Shown here piece after piece: positions 23,736 through 33,939 of a DNA stretch of 64,000 bases (the stretch's first letter is position 1; the number at the start of each line of letters is the position of its first letter). The stretch covers positions 364,856 through 428,855 of the forward strand of contig MU008176.1 of assembly GCA_010909165.1 (NCBI GenBank), given 5' to 3'. Below the pieces are notes generated by a model that was given only the letters and a program-made list of their open reading frames with translations, ran no database searches and was not told the DNA's origin. This DNA comes from Anthoceros angustus (taxonomy: Eukaryota > Streptophyta > Anthocerotopsida > Anthocerotales > Anthocerotaceae). Made by a program: the position numbers and the translations under genes.

Positions 23736-26700
23736 TGTGGAGTGTGGATTCGTGTCCGGGGACACCGTGAGGTCCACATTCACCCTCAATGTCGTTGTAG
23801 GCTTAGGATTCGCTCCCAAGGGAATGGTTTGTGCCAAGAGACGCTAACTTCTATCATCGACCTTCACCTAAGTCAAGACTTACTTGCTATTACTCCTCTT
23901 ACCTATCTACTCAACCACTACTACCCCGACTTGTCTAGCCACCTGCTCTTATTCCACGACCGCAAATCTTATTCCACGGCGGTGGCTCTCACGGTAGTTG
24001 CTTGACCACCGAGGTGGGTCCCACACCCAAACCCTAGCGACTTATTTCCGCGCGCGGATCTCGCCACGGCCCATCACGCACGGATCCGGCTTTATTCTCG
24101 CACTCCACACTTCATGCACACACACACCGATTCCTAGGGACCTAAATTCCACAAATCCTCACCGCTCCACACACACACAAGGCGCCACACTCACACAATT
24201 TTACAAGGGAACTGTCCCGACGCTTCCACCACGGTTTGGTTTCTTTTGGATTCACACAATCTCCACCGCTAGCCTCTCAATTAGTTCCCTTCTCAACCCC
24301 TCTCACACCTCGCATCGTCTGATGTTTAGTCACTCCTTCACCCAATCTTCTCCCTCTCTCTCTCTCTCAATTCGCCCACAGCTTCCAACCATCCACTCAA
24401 CACTTCTCTCAATTGAACACAACTAGCGGGGACAAGTGTGAAGGAAGAAGAACCCCAGGCCACAGCGCACGAGCAAGCTCCGGACCGCCCGCCAATCCCT
24501 TGGTTTCCTCCTCCTTTGTCAAAGATTGCTTTATCACCCCTCCTCCCCGGGAGCAAGCTCTCGACCACCCCTAGGGCGTCTCGCGCACCGCCTCAATCGG
24601 ACGTCTCCAACCAGCCACAGCGTGGGGATCTCAACCAGAATTATCGGCGTGAGGGACCTAATTCGCCCCTCTTATACATCGGTGGGGCACCACCGGATTT
24701 TAGGTCCTAAGATGGCTATCGCGAAGGACGCCCCACACCGGAGCGATCCTAGGTCGCAAGATCCTAACCAAATTATCTTTAGGTTGCTACCACCACCTCA
24801 CGCTATCTGCGCCCTACCTCGACTTGGCCTCGCCCCTCATCCTCCATTGCTGCCACGAGCTCTCCGCCCCGCTGGTCGGACGGGTTCTCCACACTACTTC
24901 CACCTCACCGCCACTGGACGTCGAATTTGAGGTGTACCACCTGGGCTTCCGCATCTTCCGGCCTTTATTGCCGAGGATTATTCGGCTCCTCCACCCAAGC
25001 TGGACCTCCTCCTCGCTCAACTCCTCCAAAGTCGCCTCCGCATAATAGGGAGCCAACCCCACACCGCGGTAGAAGTATGCACGGGTCCTCACTTGCGATG
25101 GGTAGGCCACGATCCCTCCTATTTCCACACGCACATGGGCGGTGAGGTTAAGCACGCGTTCTCCATTCACATATAGACCGAGCACATAAGTTTCCTCATC
25201 CATGTGCCGTAATATAATAGGACCCGCACTGAGAGGTGCTTACCCCTCCTCCCGTAGGCTACACACAGTTGCACAGCCTATGTCCTCGCGAGGCGCCACG
25301 TCTCGCCCGCCCCGCACCTTGGGTTGGTTGCGCCAATGTCGGTGGCGGTTTCGACTATGTAGTGGACTCCACGACCGTGCGCTCAAGAACGCGTAGGTGA
25401 GGTTTCGGCTACCTCGGTTGCTGCTTCCTTCCGTTCGGTAGTTCCTTCCGCTACCCGATCGTGGTCCTGCTACCCGCTTCCCCTTCCCTTTGTCTTTTCT
25501 GGCTCGGCCACGTGCCTCATCCCGCTCCCGTTTATACCGCTCCGCTAGCTTATGGGCCTTTTCCACTGAGGCCGCCTCCTGCTCCTGGGCTCGCAACAAC
25601 TCCCCCTGCATCTCCTGGTTCGTCTCGTGGGCATCCTTAATTTGAGCCATGAGTGCTTCCTGCTGGCTCGTCATGGCTTGCAACTTCTCACAGGCCTGCA
25701 CAAATCTTCTTGAATCTTGGCCCTTATTTCCTCTAGGTTCCGCTTGTCTTCCTCCGATTGCTTGCGCTTGGCCTCCTCTTCACAAACTGCCTTCACCACT
25801 TCCTCCGTCGCCCCTGAGCGGTGAGAGCTAAAGCCGCTTGATCCAACAACCGCTTGGGCGGATCATCGGCGTGGTCGCCCCGCAAGTCCACTTGTTGTGG
25901 CGGCCCCGCGCCGACGCCATCCCTCCGTCGAGAACTTTCCTCCCGCAGGTGCGCACCCTCACCAATTCGGTTGCATCCACCTCTGTTGCGCTGGAGTCCC
26001 CTTGAAAATCTCTTCCCATGCCGAGGAGGGTCCGCCTCGAGGTCGACCCTAAACCCTCCGGAGTTGATTCATCATCGCATCCAGTCGCAAAATTGTCCTC
26101 GGATCGCGCCTCCTCTTCGCCACCTCCAAGCTGGTTTGGCTTTCATTTTCAGGCGCCTGCTGACTGGTGACGCGCATCCGCCTTCACCTTTTGCCGATGC
26201 CGCCTTCACCCCGGTCTTCCTCCTTTTCTTTGGTGGGAATTTCCTTCTCCTCCTCCAGCCTGCGCCACCGACTCCCGGCTATCCGATTTTTCCTCCTTGG
26301 GCTCCTCCGCCTTCCATTTCACCTCCCTAACCGGCTTCCACATGTGGAGGAGGCTACAATCTCCACCTCGCAGCTTAGCGTAAACATAAAGATGGACCAG
26401 AAATGGTGAGATTAGAGAGGGCCGAGGGGCAGAGGAAATCAGGTTCAACCTCTCTTCACACAACTTGTCGAAGAGAATTCGCCCCCAATCGATCTTCGCC
26501 CCCTTGACCACTTCATGAAGGAACAGCAGCAAGTGGTCAGACAAATAATCCTGCTTCTTGTGCTGCAGGAAACATAGGAGCCACCTGGCCAGACCCATCA
26601 ACTGCGCTGTTGCCAAATCCCTCGTCAACCAGCCGTTGGGTTCGCGAATTACGCCCGCTTTAACCAGGGCGGCTGCTGCTGCTGCCGTGCTTCTTTTCCT

Positions 26701-28792
26701 GGACGGCTCCATCACCAACCCGCCCGCCTCCTCCTTGCTTCGCCCATACACCCTTCTAACCAGCCTGTGTCCCAATCCTGCGGCGCTCTAAATCCCCTTT
26801 GTTTGTCCTTGGTGTGCGCACTCTGCACAGTCCGAGTTCATGTAATTCCACCGCTCTTCCATGAAACCCGGCTTGACTCCTTCACCACCTCCCATCGAAC
26901 TTTCCAATGATCCATGTTCGGCCATTGGGCAAGCACAATTCGGTGGTGACCTTGGGCGCCATCCCTCTCACGGTCTTCTGGTCTCGCGCCACAAACCAAC
27001 GCCACCTCGCTGCGAATTTCACGGTCGGTCTCGAGTTCCTACCTCCTCGGCAAGGGCGCGCTGTCGCGCCTTCCTCCTCTGCGTCGCGCCTCGCGATGTC
27101 GGCGGGGTTGAGCTCCTTCCCGTCGTTGCGCCTCGCGCCTCCTGCGATCACGGTGCCCCGGACACGGCTCCTCGACGTCGCCACCTGCCCGCCGCTCCTC
27201 CCGCCGTTGCGCTCCGTTGTTTGAGCAGGATTACATTTCCTAGGGTTAAGTTTCCCGGGTTCCCCTACTCTGTTCGACCTCTACGACCGCTTCCACATCC
27301 CAATCCACAACCCCACACTCATTCGCTGGTCGACCCCAACTTATAGACTATCACACTCTAATTATTCCAAACCCCCTATCTCACATATATAGACTTTTTA
27401 GGAACATTCCGAGTCCATGGGCCAAGGAACACCAAATTCCGGACCATTTATTTTCTAACTTAAAAATCAAAACAAGAAAAGAATCCATAGGCCAAGGGCA
27501 TTTCTTCTATAAATACCTCCGCCTTCCATTTCACCTCCCTAACCGGCTTCCACATGTGGAGGAGGCTACAATCTCCACCTCTGGCGGGGCAGTTAGCGTA
27601 AACATAAAGATGGACCGAAATGGTGAGATTAGAGGGCCGAGGCGGAGGAATCAAGTTCAACCTCTCTTCACACAACTTGTCGAGAATTCGCTAATCGATC
27701 TTCGCCCCTTGACCACTTCATGAAGGAGCAGAAGTGGTCGGACAAATAATCACACTTCTTGTCTGCGAAACATAGGAGCCACTGGCGGACCCATCAAGCT
27801 GTTGCCAAATCCCTCGTCAACCGGCCGTTGGGTTCGGTCGCTTTAACGGGCGGTGCTTTTGCCGTGCTTCTTTTCTGGGCTCCATCACCAACCCGCCTCC
27901 TCCTTGCCCGCCCGCCCATACACCCTTCTAACCGACTCCGGTCCCAATCCTGCGGCGCTCTAAATCCCCTTTGTCCTTGGTGTGCGCACACTCTGCACCA
28001 GTCCAGTTCATGTAATTCCACCGCTCTTCCATGAAACCCGGCTTGACTCCTTCACACTCGCTCGAACTTTCCAATGATCCATGTTCGGCCATTGGGCAAG
28101 CACAATTTCGGTGGTGACCTTGGGCGCCATCCTCTCACGGTCTTCTGGTCTCGCGCCACAAACCAACGCCACCTCGCTGCGAATTTCACGGTCGGTCTCG
28201 AGTTCCTACCTCCTCGGCCAGGCGCTGTCATCGCGCCTTCCTCCTCTGCGTCGCGCCTCGCGATGTCGGAGTTGAGCTCCTTCCCGTCGTTGCGCCTCGC
28301 GCCCTCCTGCGATCACGGTGCCCCGGACACGGCTCCTCGACCGTCGCTTGACCGTCGTCGCTCGGCTCGCTCCGTCCGTTGCGCTCCGTTGTTTGAGCAG
28401 GATTACATTTCCTAGGGTTAAGTTTCCCGGGTTCCCCTACTCTACCTCTCGGCTTCCACATCCCAATCCACAACCCCACACTCATTCTACCGCGTCGGTC
28501 GACCCCAACTTATAGACTATCACACTCTAATTATTCCAAACCCCCTATCTCACATATATAGACTTTTTAGGGAACATTCCAGTCCATGGGCCAAGGAACA
28601 CCAAATTCCGGACCATTTATTTTCTTAAAAATCAAAACAAGAAAAGAATCCATAGGCCAAGGGCATTTCTTCTATAAATACCTCGCCTACTACCAACCCG
28701 ACTTATTTTCACACCACGGATCCCAAAAAAAACAAAAAAAAAACACTTCCGGGCACGTCCCAACAGGGGTTTCCAAGTCCAGATCGTCTACA
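23736..28792 (-). repeat. 5' LTR of the Ty3-type element, 5.06 kb
   Basis: It begins TGTGGAGTGTGGATTCG and ends ATCGTCTACA. It contains one internal tandem duplication of about 1.2 kb (about 26300-27515 and 27516-28690): markers ctccgccttccatttcacc at 26306 and 27520, and cctagggttaagtttcccgg at 27239 and 28410. A TATA-like sequence (ttctataaatacctc) occurs at about 27505 and 28671, near the transcription-start side of the LTR in the minus orientation. Confidence 0.9.
24814..27230 (-). pseudogene. Coding tract inside the LTR, unknown protein
   Basis: Minus-strand frames follow one another in the same sense as the retroelement. In order: RWRWFVARDQK and LPNGRTWIIGKFDGRW (about 26895-27020); NGWLTRDL and LSDHLLLFLHEVVKGAKIDW (about 26500-26640); FLVHLYVYAKL and LLHMWKPVREVKWK (about 26310-26400); a coiled-coil and basic segment with KLQAMTSQQEALMAQIKDAH and YKRERDEARGRARKDKGKGK (25450-25701); then YVLGLYVNGERVLNLTAHVR and GGIVAYPSQVRTRAYFY (25050-25200). 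The full tract would be near 800 residues but is frameshifted. I recognise no domain. The same tract is duplicated and eroded in the other LTR. It may be an extra retroelement ORF or a captured host gene. Confidence 0.5.
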
Positions 28793-28797
28793 GAGTG
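28793..28797. other. Target site duplication of the Ty3-type element (right copy)
   Basis: GAGTG here equals GAGTG at 10015-10019. Removing the inserted element and one copy restores the copia polypurine tract joined to the copia LTR start TGTTAGACG. Confidence 0.9.
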
Positions 28798-29168
28798 TTA
28801 GACGTGATTTATTACAACATATCAAAATATGTTATGAAGAGTGCCCTAAAAGCAGGTTATGAAGAGTGCCCTAAAATAACATACTTGAAAGTCATGCATC
28901 TTCTAGAAAGTATCTTCTAGAAAGTATCTTCTAGAAAGTCCAAAAGTAAAGGGCAAGGTCAAGTAACCAATAGGAATCAAGGTCAAGTGACCAGTAGGAT
29001 CAAAGGCTAGGACTATATAAGGCCAAGCCCACCTACTTGTAAGGTGTGGTGTGTGCAAGTGTCCTTGTGTGCTTGTGTGCTAGTTTCTAGTGTGCCTAGT
29101 GCATATAACCCATATTGTATGGGAGTGTTGTGTTCCCTTTCTATAAAGTCTCAGCTCTTTTCCTAACA
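28796..29168 (+). repeat. Complete 3' LTR of the outer copia element (373 bp)
   Basis: It starts TGTTAGACGTG and ends TCCTAACA. A TATA box (gactatataagg) lies at 29011-29022 and a GT-rich downstream part (29040-29110) follows. Three copies of cttctagaaagt are shared with the 5' LTR. Confidence 0.9.
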
Positions 29169-29270
29169 TCCACAAGCATCAAGCATAAGCCCATGCAGCA
29201 GGTGAGTAGACTCACAAACATGGTTGGTGCCAAATTGCTTCTCGATCCCGTCTGTCGACAATTGGAATGG
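29169..29270. other. Short unique spacer between copia LTR and minisatellite
   Basis: About 100 bp with no repeat and no recognised frame. It ends where the first full unit of the 110-bp minisatellite begins. Confidence 0.5.
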
Positions 29271-30997
29271 GCACATCATGAAACCTGCATTGTTTCTTTA
29301 AGAGAATTCGGAGATTGGGAGTGTTGAGATTGGGAGAGTTAATATGGAGTAACCTCGTAGGGCACTAACAACCTGATGAACCTGCATTGTTTCTTTAAGA
29401 GAATTCGGAGATTGGGAGTGTTGAGATTGGGAGTGTTAATATGGAGTAACCCCGTAGGGCACTAACAACCTGATGAACCCGTTTCTTTAAGAGAATTCGG
29501 AGATTGGGAGTGTTGAGATTGGGAGTGTTAATATGGAGTAACCATTAGAAAACAAACAACGATCGTCACATCATGAAACCCATTGTTTCTTTAAGAGAAT
29601 TCGGAGATTGGGAGTGTTGAGATTGGGAGTGTTAATATGGAGTAACCCCTCATGAAACCTGCATTGTTTCTTTAAGAGAATTCGGAGATTGGGAGTGTTG
29701 AGATTGGGAGTGTTAATATGGAGTAACCGTGAGGGTACTAACAACCCGATGAACTGCATTGTTTCTTTAAGAGAATTGAGATTGGGAGTGTTGAGATTGG
29801 GAGTGTTAATATGGAGTAACCGTGAGGGCACTAACAACTTTGATCGTCACATCATGAAACCTGCATTGTTTCTTTAAGAGAATTCGGAGATTGGGAGTGT
29901 TGAGATTGGGAGTGTTAATATGGAGTGTTAATATGGAGTAACCCCGTAGGGCACTAACAACCTGATGCGTCACATCATGAAACCTGCATTGTTTCTTTAA
30001 GAGAATTCGGAGATTGGGAGTGTTGAGATTGGGAGTGTTAATATGGAGTAACCGTAGTAATCTACTAACGATCGTCACATCATGAACTGCATTGTTTCTT
30101 TAAGAGAATTGAGATTGGGTGTTAATATGGAGTAACCGTAAGTACTAACAACTGATCGTCACATCATGAAACCTGCATTGTTTCTTTAAGAGAATTCGGA
30201 GATTGGGAGTGTTGAGATTGGGAGTGTTAATATGGAGTAACCCCGTAGGGCACTAACAACGTGATGCGTCTTTAAGAGAATTCGGAGATTGGGAGTGTTG
30301 AGATTGGGAGTGTTAATATGGAGTAACATCATGAAACCTGCATTGTTTCTTTAAGAGAATTCGGAGATTGGGAGTGTTGAGATTGGGAGTGTTAATATGG
30401 AGTAACCCCGTAGGGCACTAACAACCTGATGCGTCTTTAAGAGAATTCGGAGATTGGGAGTGTTGAGATTGGGAGTGTTAATATGGAGTAACCCCGTAGG
30501 GCACTAACAACCTGATGCGTCACATCATGAAACTTGCATTGTTTCTTTAAGAGAATTCGGAGATTGGGAGTGTTAATATGGAGTAACCCCGTAGGGCACT
30601 AACAACCTGATGCGTCACATCATGAAACCTGCATTGTTTCTTTAAGAGAATTCGGAGATTGGGAGTGTTGAGATTGGGAGTGTTAATGGAGTAACCCCGT
30701 AGGGCACTAACAACTGATCGTCACATCATGAACTGCATTGTTTCTTTAAGAATTGGAGATTGGGAGTGTTAATATGGAGTAACAGAGCACTAACAACGAT
30801 CGTCACATCATGAAACACGCATTGTTTCTTTAAGAGAATTCGGAGATTGGGAGTGTTAATATGGAGTAACCCCGTAGGGCACTAACAACCTGATGCGTCA
30901 CATCATGAAACCTGCATTGTTTCTTTAAGAGAATTCGGAGATTGGGAGTGTGAATATGGAGTAACCCCGTAGGGCACTAACAACCTGATGCGTCCCA
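29271..30997. repeat. 110-bp tandem minisatellite, 18 units with deletions
   Basis: The unit runs catcatgaaacctgcattg, then tttctttaagagaattcgg, agattgggagtgttgagatt, gggagtgttaatatggagta, accccgtagggcactaacaa, cctgatgcgt. The core tttaagagaatt (one copy varies) occurs 18 times, near 29299, 29391, 29487, 29591, 29672, 29766, 29872, 29997, 30095, 30186, 30272, 30347, 30434, 30548, 30648, 30748, 30830 and 30926. Units range from about 75 to 125 bp because short internal blocks are missing or doubled; base changes are rare. Each unit also holds an internal 16-bp doublet (agattgggagtgttg). It is not a CRISPR array because no unique spacers separate identical repeats. Confidence 0.95.
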
Positions 30998-30999
30998 AG

Positions 31000-31165
31000 A
31001 ACGCTTGACTGTGGAGTTCCAATGAACCCATGTGTGGATGTCACTCCACCAACTTCAGGCTCTATCTCCCATGTCGTGTTTGTCAAAGGTGTCAAAGGTC
31101 AGGAGGCTGGTGCTGAAGTGACCGCAGAAAGTGTTTCAGTTGTAGAAGAGCCTCGTAGTAGTTAG
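31000..31165 (+). pseudogene. Orphan 3' end of an unidentified coding sequence
   Basis: Directly after the last minisatellite unit an open frame reads PRTLDCGVPMNPCVDVTPPT, then SGSISHVVFVKGVKGQEAGA, then EVTAESVSVVEEPRSS and a stop at 31165. Upstream the frame runs into a stop inside the minisatellite. The composition (mixed hydrophobic core, acidic tail) looks like a true protein C-terminus and not translated repeat. I do not recognise the family. It may be a last exon whose upstream exons were lost when the retroelement and minisatellite arrived. Confidence 0.4.
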
Positions 31166-31671
31166 CACACTCTTTTTTCTTAAGTGACGTGTTACCGAGG
31201 TTGGAGACAATCTGACAGTGGCACCAAGTAGAAATCTCATTAATTAGCATGAGCATCTTACTAGCTGGTCCTCAAGTTCTCTGCTCCAAGGGCTTGTAAG
31301 CTCTTCAGCACTCGTAAGCATACATGCAAGCAAACCAGCAGTTGGCAACCTGGCATGCGTGTTTTCCATTCATAAGCACTGGAAATGTAAGCTCAAGACA
31401 GGCCATGCCTCACAGGATCTGGTTTTACCCAGCTATTTAATAAATTTGGTGAAGACAAGCAAGATGTGGCCAGGCAGTCGAATCTTCTGCACCCTGCAGG
31501 TTCAACTGACAACGTCACATACGCATACCACGTGCGGTTCGCATCTGCTGGTGGTTTTGATTGGGTGATTCTTAACGCTCTAACCTATTGACAATCAGCA
31601 ATCCTGAGTTTCCTAATCAGTTGTCAGAATTCTGACGACTCTGAAGTCCTATACAGACGATCATCCAAATT
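31166..31671. other. Intergenic region and 3' flank of the UNC93-like gene
   Basis: No coding region recognised. It presumably contains the 3' UTR of the minus-strand transporter gene at 31672. Confidence 0.5.
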
Positions 31672-33111
31672 TTACTTTGCATCCTGGGAAGGAAGCGAGG
31701 CAACGGCAGTGTCTGATTTATCAGCAGGTGCATCCAGCCCGTATTCCTTGGTGGGTGAACCAGCTTCGATGTTTTCTGTGGTTGTTTCTTCCTCACCGTA
31801 CAGTTCTGTCCTTCCGTAGGTGACAAGCGTGTCTTTCACAGACATGACCACCGGGATCGCACACACGACACCCAGAGCGACTAAAATCCAGTTGATGATC
31901 AGCTCCCACAAATAAGACACCTTTTTGGCATCCACTTGTGCCGCCATGGCATTGCCCGCGTTCTGTATGGCCTTGTAGAAACCAGAAAAGCGGGCCGCCT
32001 GCTCCGAGTTGTTGGTGAGAGCTCCCAAGAGCCAGTATACGTAAGTTTGCCAGAAGGCATCGAACAGACCGTAGCAAGTGTAGAGGGCTATGGGGCCAGC
32101 ATAGCTCCTGCTCTTGGAAAGATCAAGCAGCTCGTCGTCGCTGAGCAGCTTCACGGAATCCCTGGTGAAGGTGAGCTGAAACGCGAGCCCTCCCCCCCAG
32201 ACCGACAGCACCAGCACGGCCAGAATTCCCAGCCCCAGCCACGCCCTGCCGCTTCTCCGCATGAAACGGTTGTCCAGAGTGTGGCCCATCAGGTTGGACC
32301 CTAGGATCTGCGCTGCCCAGTAGAAGGCACCATTGAACGCTCGTGAGCGGATGCTGAATTTCCCCCCTCCGTTGACATCGTTGAACTGGTAGGTGTAGAA
32401 CCAGTTGGAGCAGATGAACATGGGGATCAAAGTCACCATCCTCCAGTCACCAAAAAGTTTGAGAATCTCCACGGCCTCCGTCTTCCAATCCGAGTACTTG
32501 TAAGGAGCGACAGCCGTCCCGTCATCCCGAATCACCTTGCTGGGCGGGAGCAGAAGCACAGACAGGAAGGCTCCGAATGCCATTATCGCCATGAAAGCGA
32601 TATAGGTTCCATCGCCCACATGGGTTTTGGAGTTCCCCCACTCGATGATGAGCGCTACGACGGATCCCAGAGTGCCACCCAGATTGAAAATGCCCCAGAA
32701 AATGCCGATGAACTTGCCCTTGTCATTCTCGTCAGGATAGGAAATCATGATGGCCCCCTGAGCTGCCCACAGGAAGCCAGCTCCCACGCCCAACACGGCC
32801 CCAGCGAAGATGACGAAGACGGCATTGTAGGAGAGATAGGAACCCACGTACAAGACGTAGGTGAGGCCTCCCAGAAGCAGCGTCAGGCGATGGCCGACCA
32901 CGTTGAACACTCCTCCGGCCAGCAAAGAACACACAGCAAATGTCACTGACAGAGCAGTGTTGGCGTTGTCAGTGATGGTGGATTCAGCCTTCCCCGCACC
33001 TCCTAGCCCACCGAGAGCATTGAACATGCCCGGACAGCAGAAACAAATGACACCAAGCAGAATGACTTGTGCCAATGGGCTCCGATATCGGAATCGCTCG
33101 AACGTCTTCAT
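31672..33111 (-). CDS. UNC93-like major facilitator membrane protein
   Basis: A single uninterrupted frame of 479 residues from the Met at 33111 (MKTFERFRYRSP) to the stop at 31672. It has about 11-12 hydrophobic segments. The first is ILLGVICFCCPGMFNALGGL at about residues 17-37, followed by TALSVTFAVCSLLAGGVFNV. Later segments include FIGIFWGIFNLGGTLGSVVA and IINWILVALGVVCAIPVVMS near residue 410. The motif GAGFLWAAQGAIM after helix 4 is typical of UNC93-like proteins. The C-terminal 50 residues are acidic and cytosolic-looking. UNC93-like proteins are MFS-fold membrane proteins; some animal members regulate channels, and the substrate of plant members is not established. An in-frame Met 15 codons upstream (33156) is possible, but the start at 33111 fits the family N-terminus better. 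No introns, unlike its neighbours. Confidence 0.88.
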   Translation of the reverse strand: MKTFERFRYRSPLAQVILLGVICFCCPGMFNALGGLGGAGKAESTITDNANTALSVTFAVCSLLAGGVFNVVGHRLTLLLGGLTYVLYVGSYLSYNAVFVIFAGAVLGVGAGFLWAAQGAIMISYPDENDKGKFIGIFWGIFNLGGTLGSVVALIIEWGNSKTHVGDGTYIAFMAIMAFGAFLSVLLLPPSKVIRDDGTAVAPYKYSDWKTEAVEILKLFGDWRMVTLIPMFICSNWFYTYQFNDVNGGGKFSIRSRAFNGAFYWAAQILGSNLMGHTLDNRFMRRSGRAWLGLGILAVLVLSVWGGGLAFQLTFTRDSVKLLSDDELLDLSKSRSYAGPIALYTCYGLFDAFWQTYVYWLLGALTNNSEQAARFSGFYKAIQNAGNAMAAQVDAKKVSYLWELIINWILVALGVVCAIPVVMSVKDTLVTYGRTELYGEEETTTENIEAGSPTKEYGLDAPADKSDTAVASLPSQDAK

Positions 33112-33939
33112 GGTGGGCGATGGATAACATTCAACAAGGGAACTGCAATGTCTCACAGGATTCGACTGGAAGGTCCTATACTTCTATAAGGACAAGCTCG
33201 TCGCGTCCGGGTCTACGTCAAGGAGAGCCAGTCCAAGAGCAATGCCGGCACCATAGGGGGAGTCGACTTGTTGGTACCGTCCGGGCCGGCAATGCGTCAT
33301 TGTTCCGACAGAGATGGGTAACTAGAACAGCAGGCCAAAACGGGCACTCTGCTTGGTTACTTGGTAGATTCTCTATCCACTGAATCGAGTGGTGTAATCA
33401 TACATGTTCAGCCTTATCATTCTCATCCCAGCTTGGTGGTTAAAGCCCTACAGTCCACAGAAGCAGTGAAAGATTCATCAACTCGTCCTTCAAAGATGTC
33501 GTCTTGGAGTCGCTGGCGTCATCAGCCACCCCATGGCCACCGACTCCCGAGGAGGAGGCTTCATTGGAAAGTAGAACAGTTTTGTACAACCTGCCCGACT
33601 CCTGTTATGTGGACATTCTACACCCCTCAACACTATTAACTCACAGCTGGCAAGGTTTCAGAGACTCGATTGAACACCAGTTGATTGGCTTCGTAAGTAC
33701 ACTTCCGGCATGACGAGGCCTTCAATCATCATGAAGAGAGGTGCAGGTGGCCCCACCATAATGGCTTCTGGGGGAGCAGAAGGAACTATGCAAGCAAAAT
33801 TGTGTGGATTGGACTACCTGGCAGCACTGAGCCTCTCAATCTGCACATGCCACATCATTCTTAGCTTGCCACTACTGGGAAGACGACAGTGATGCCTGCT
33901 ACTTAAAAATGCGTCTTCGAAACATCTCCAACAAGCATA
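33112..33939. other. Intergenic region between the UNC93-like gene and the golgin gene
   Basis: It must hold the promoter of the minus-strand transporter gene and the 3' end of the minus-strand golgin gene, whose last short exon I could not place. No other coding region is recognised. Confidence 0.45.

Larger units (their letters stand above)
10020..28792 (-). mobile_element. Giant Ty3-type (Athila/Tat-like) LTR retrotransposon
   Basis: The element is 18.8 kb, reads on the minus strand and is inserted exactly at the PPT/LTR boundary of a copia element. Evidence for its boundaries: the 5-bp target duplication GAGTG at 10015-10019 and 28793-28797; ends TG...CA; a primer binding site directly inside the right LTR (23715-23732); a polypurine tract directly inside the left LTR (about 17443-17456); and direct-repeat LTRs. 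The internal region (17443-23735) carries a Gag with a zinc knuckle, aspartic protease, reverse transcriptase, RNase H and integrase in the Ty3 order. All are broken by frameshifts. The primer site is complementary to the 3' end of tRNA-Asp, which from family knowledge is typical of Athila elements. Confidence 0.92.
8158..29168 (+). mobile_element. Ty1/copia element, internally deleted and split by a Ty3 insertion
   Basis: The left LTR begins TGTTAGAAGTG at 8158; the right LTR begins TGTTAGACGTG at 28796 and ends CTAACA at 29168, so TGTTAG/CTAACA form the short terminal inverted repeat. The left LTR matches the right one only to about 8413 and then runs into reverse transcriptase sequence, so the LTR 3' end, primer site, gag, protease and integrase are gone. 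The polypurine tract (TTGAGTGGGAG, near 10008) sits next to the insertion. The sequences outside (8153-8157 tcagg, 29169-29173 tccac) do not match, so no target duplication is visible for this outer element. Confidence 0.85.

Noticed and set aside
23736-28792. The 5-kb direct repeats as a simple segmental duplication instead of LTRs
   Set aside because: TG...CA ends, GAGTG target duplication, primer site and polypurine tract at the exact inner borders all fit LTRs.
29571-30078. Minus-strand frames with the repeated peptide NTPNLNTPNLRIL
   Set aside because: Translation of the minisatellite unit; frames end where unit deletions shift the phase.
29271-30997. Possible CRISPR-like array (regular repeats of about 110 bp)
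   Set aside because: Units are head-to-tail with no unique spacers, the genome is eukaryotic, and units vary by internal deletions.
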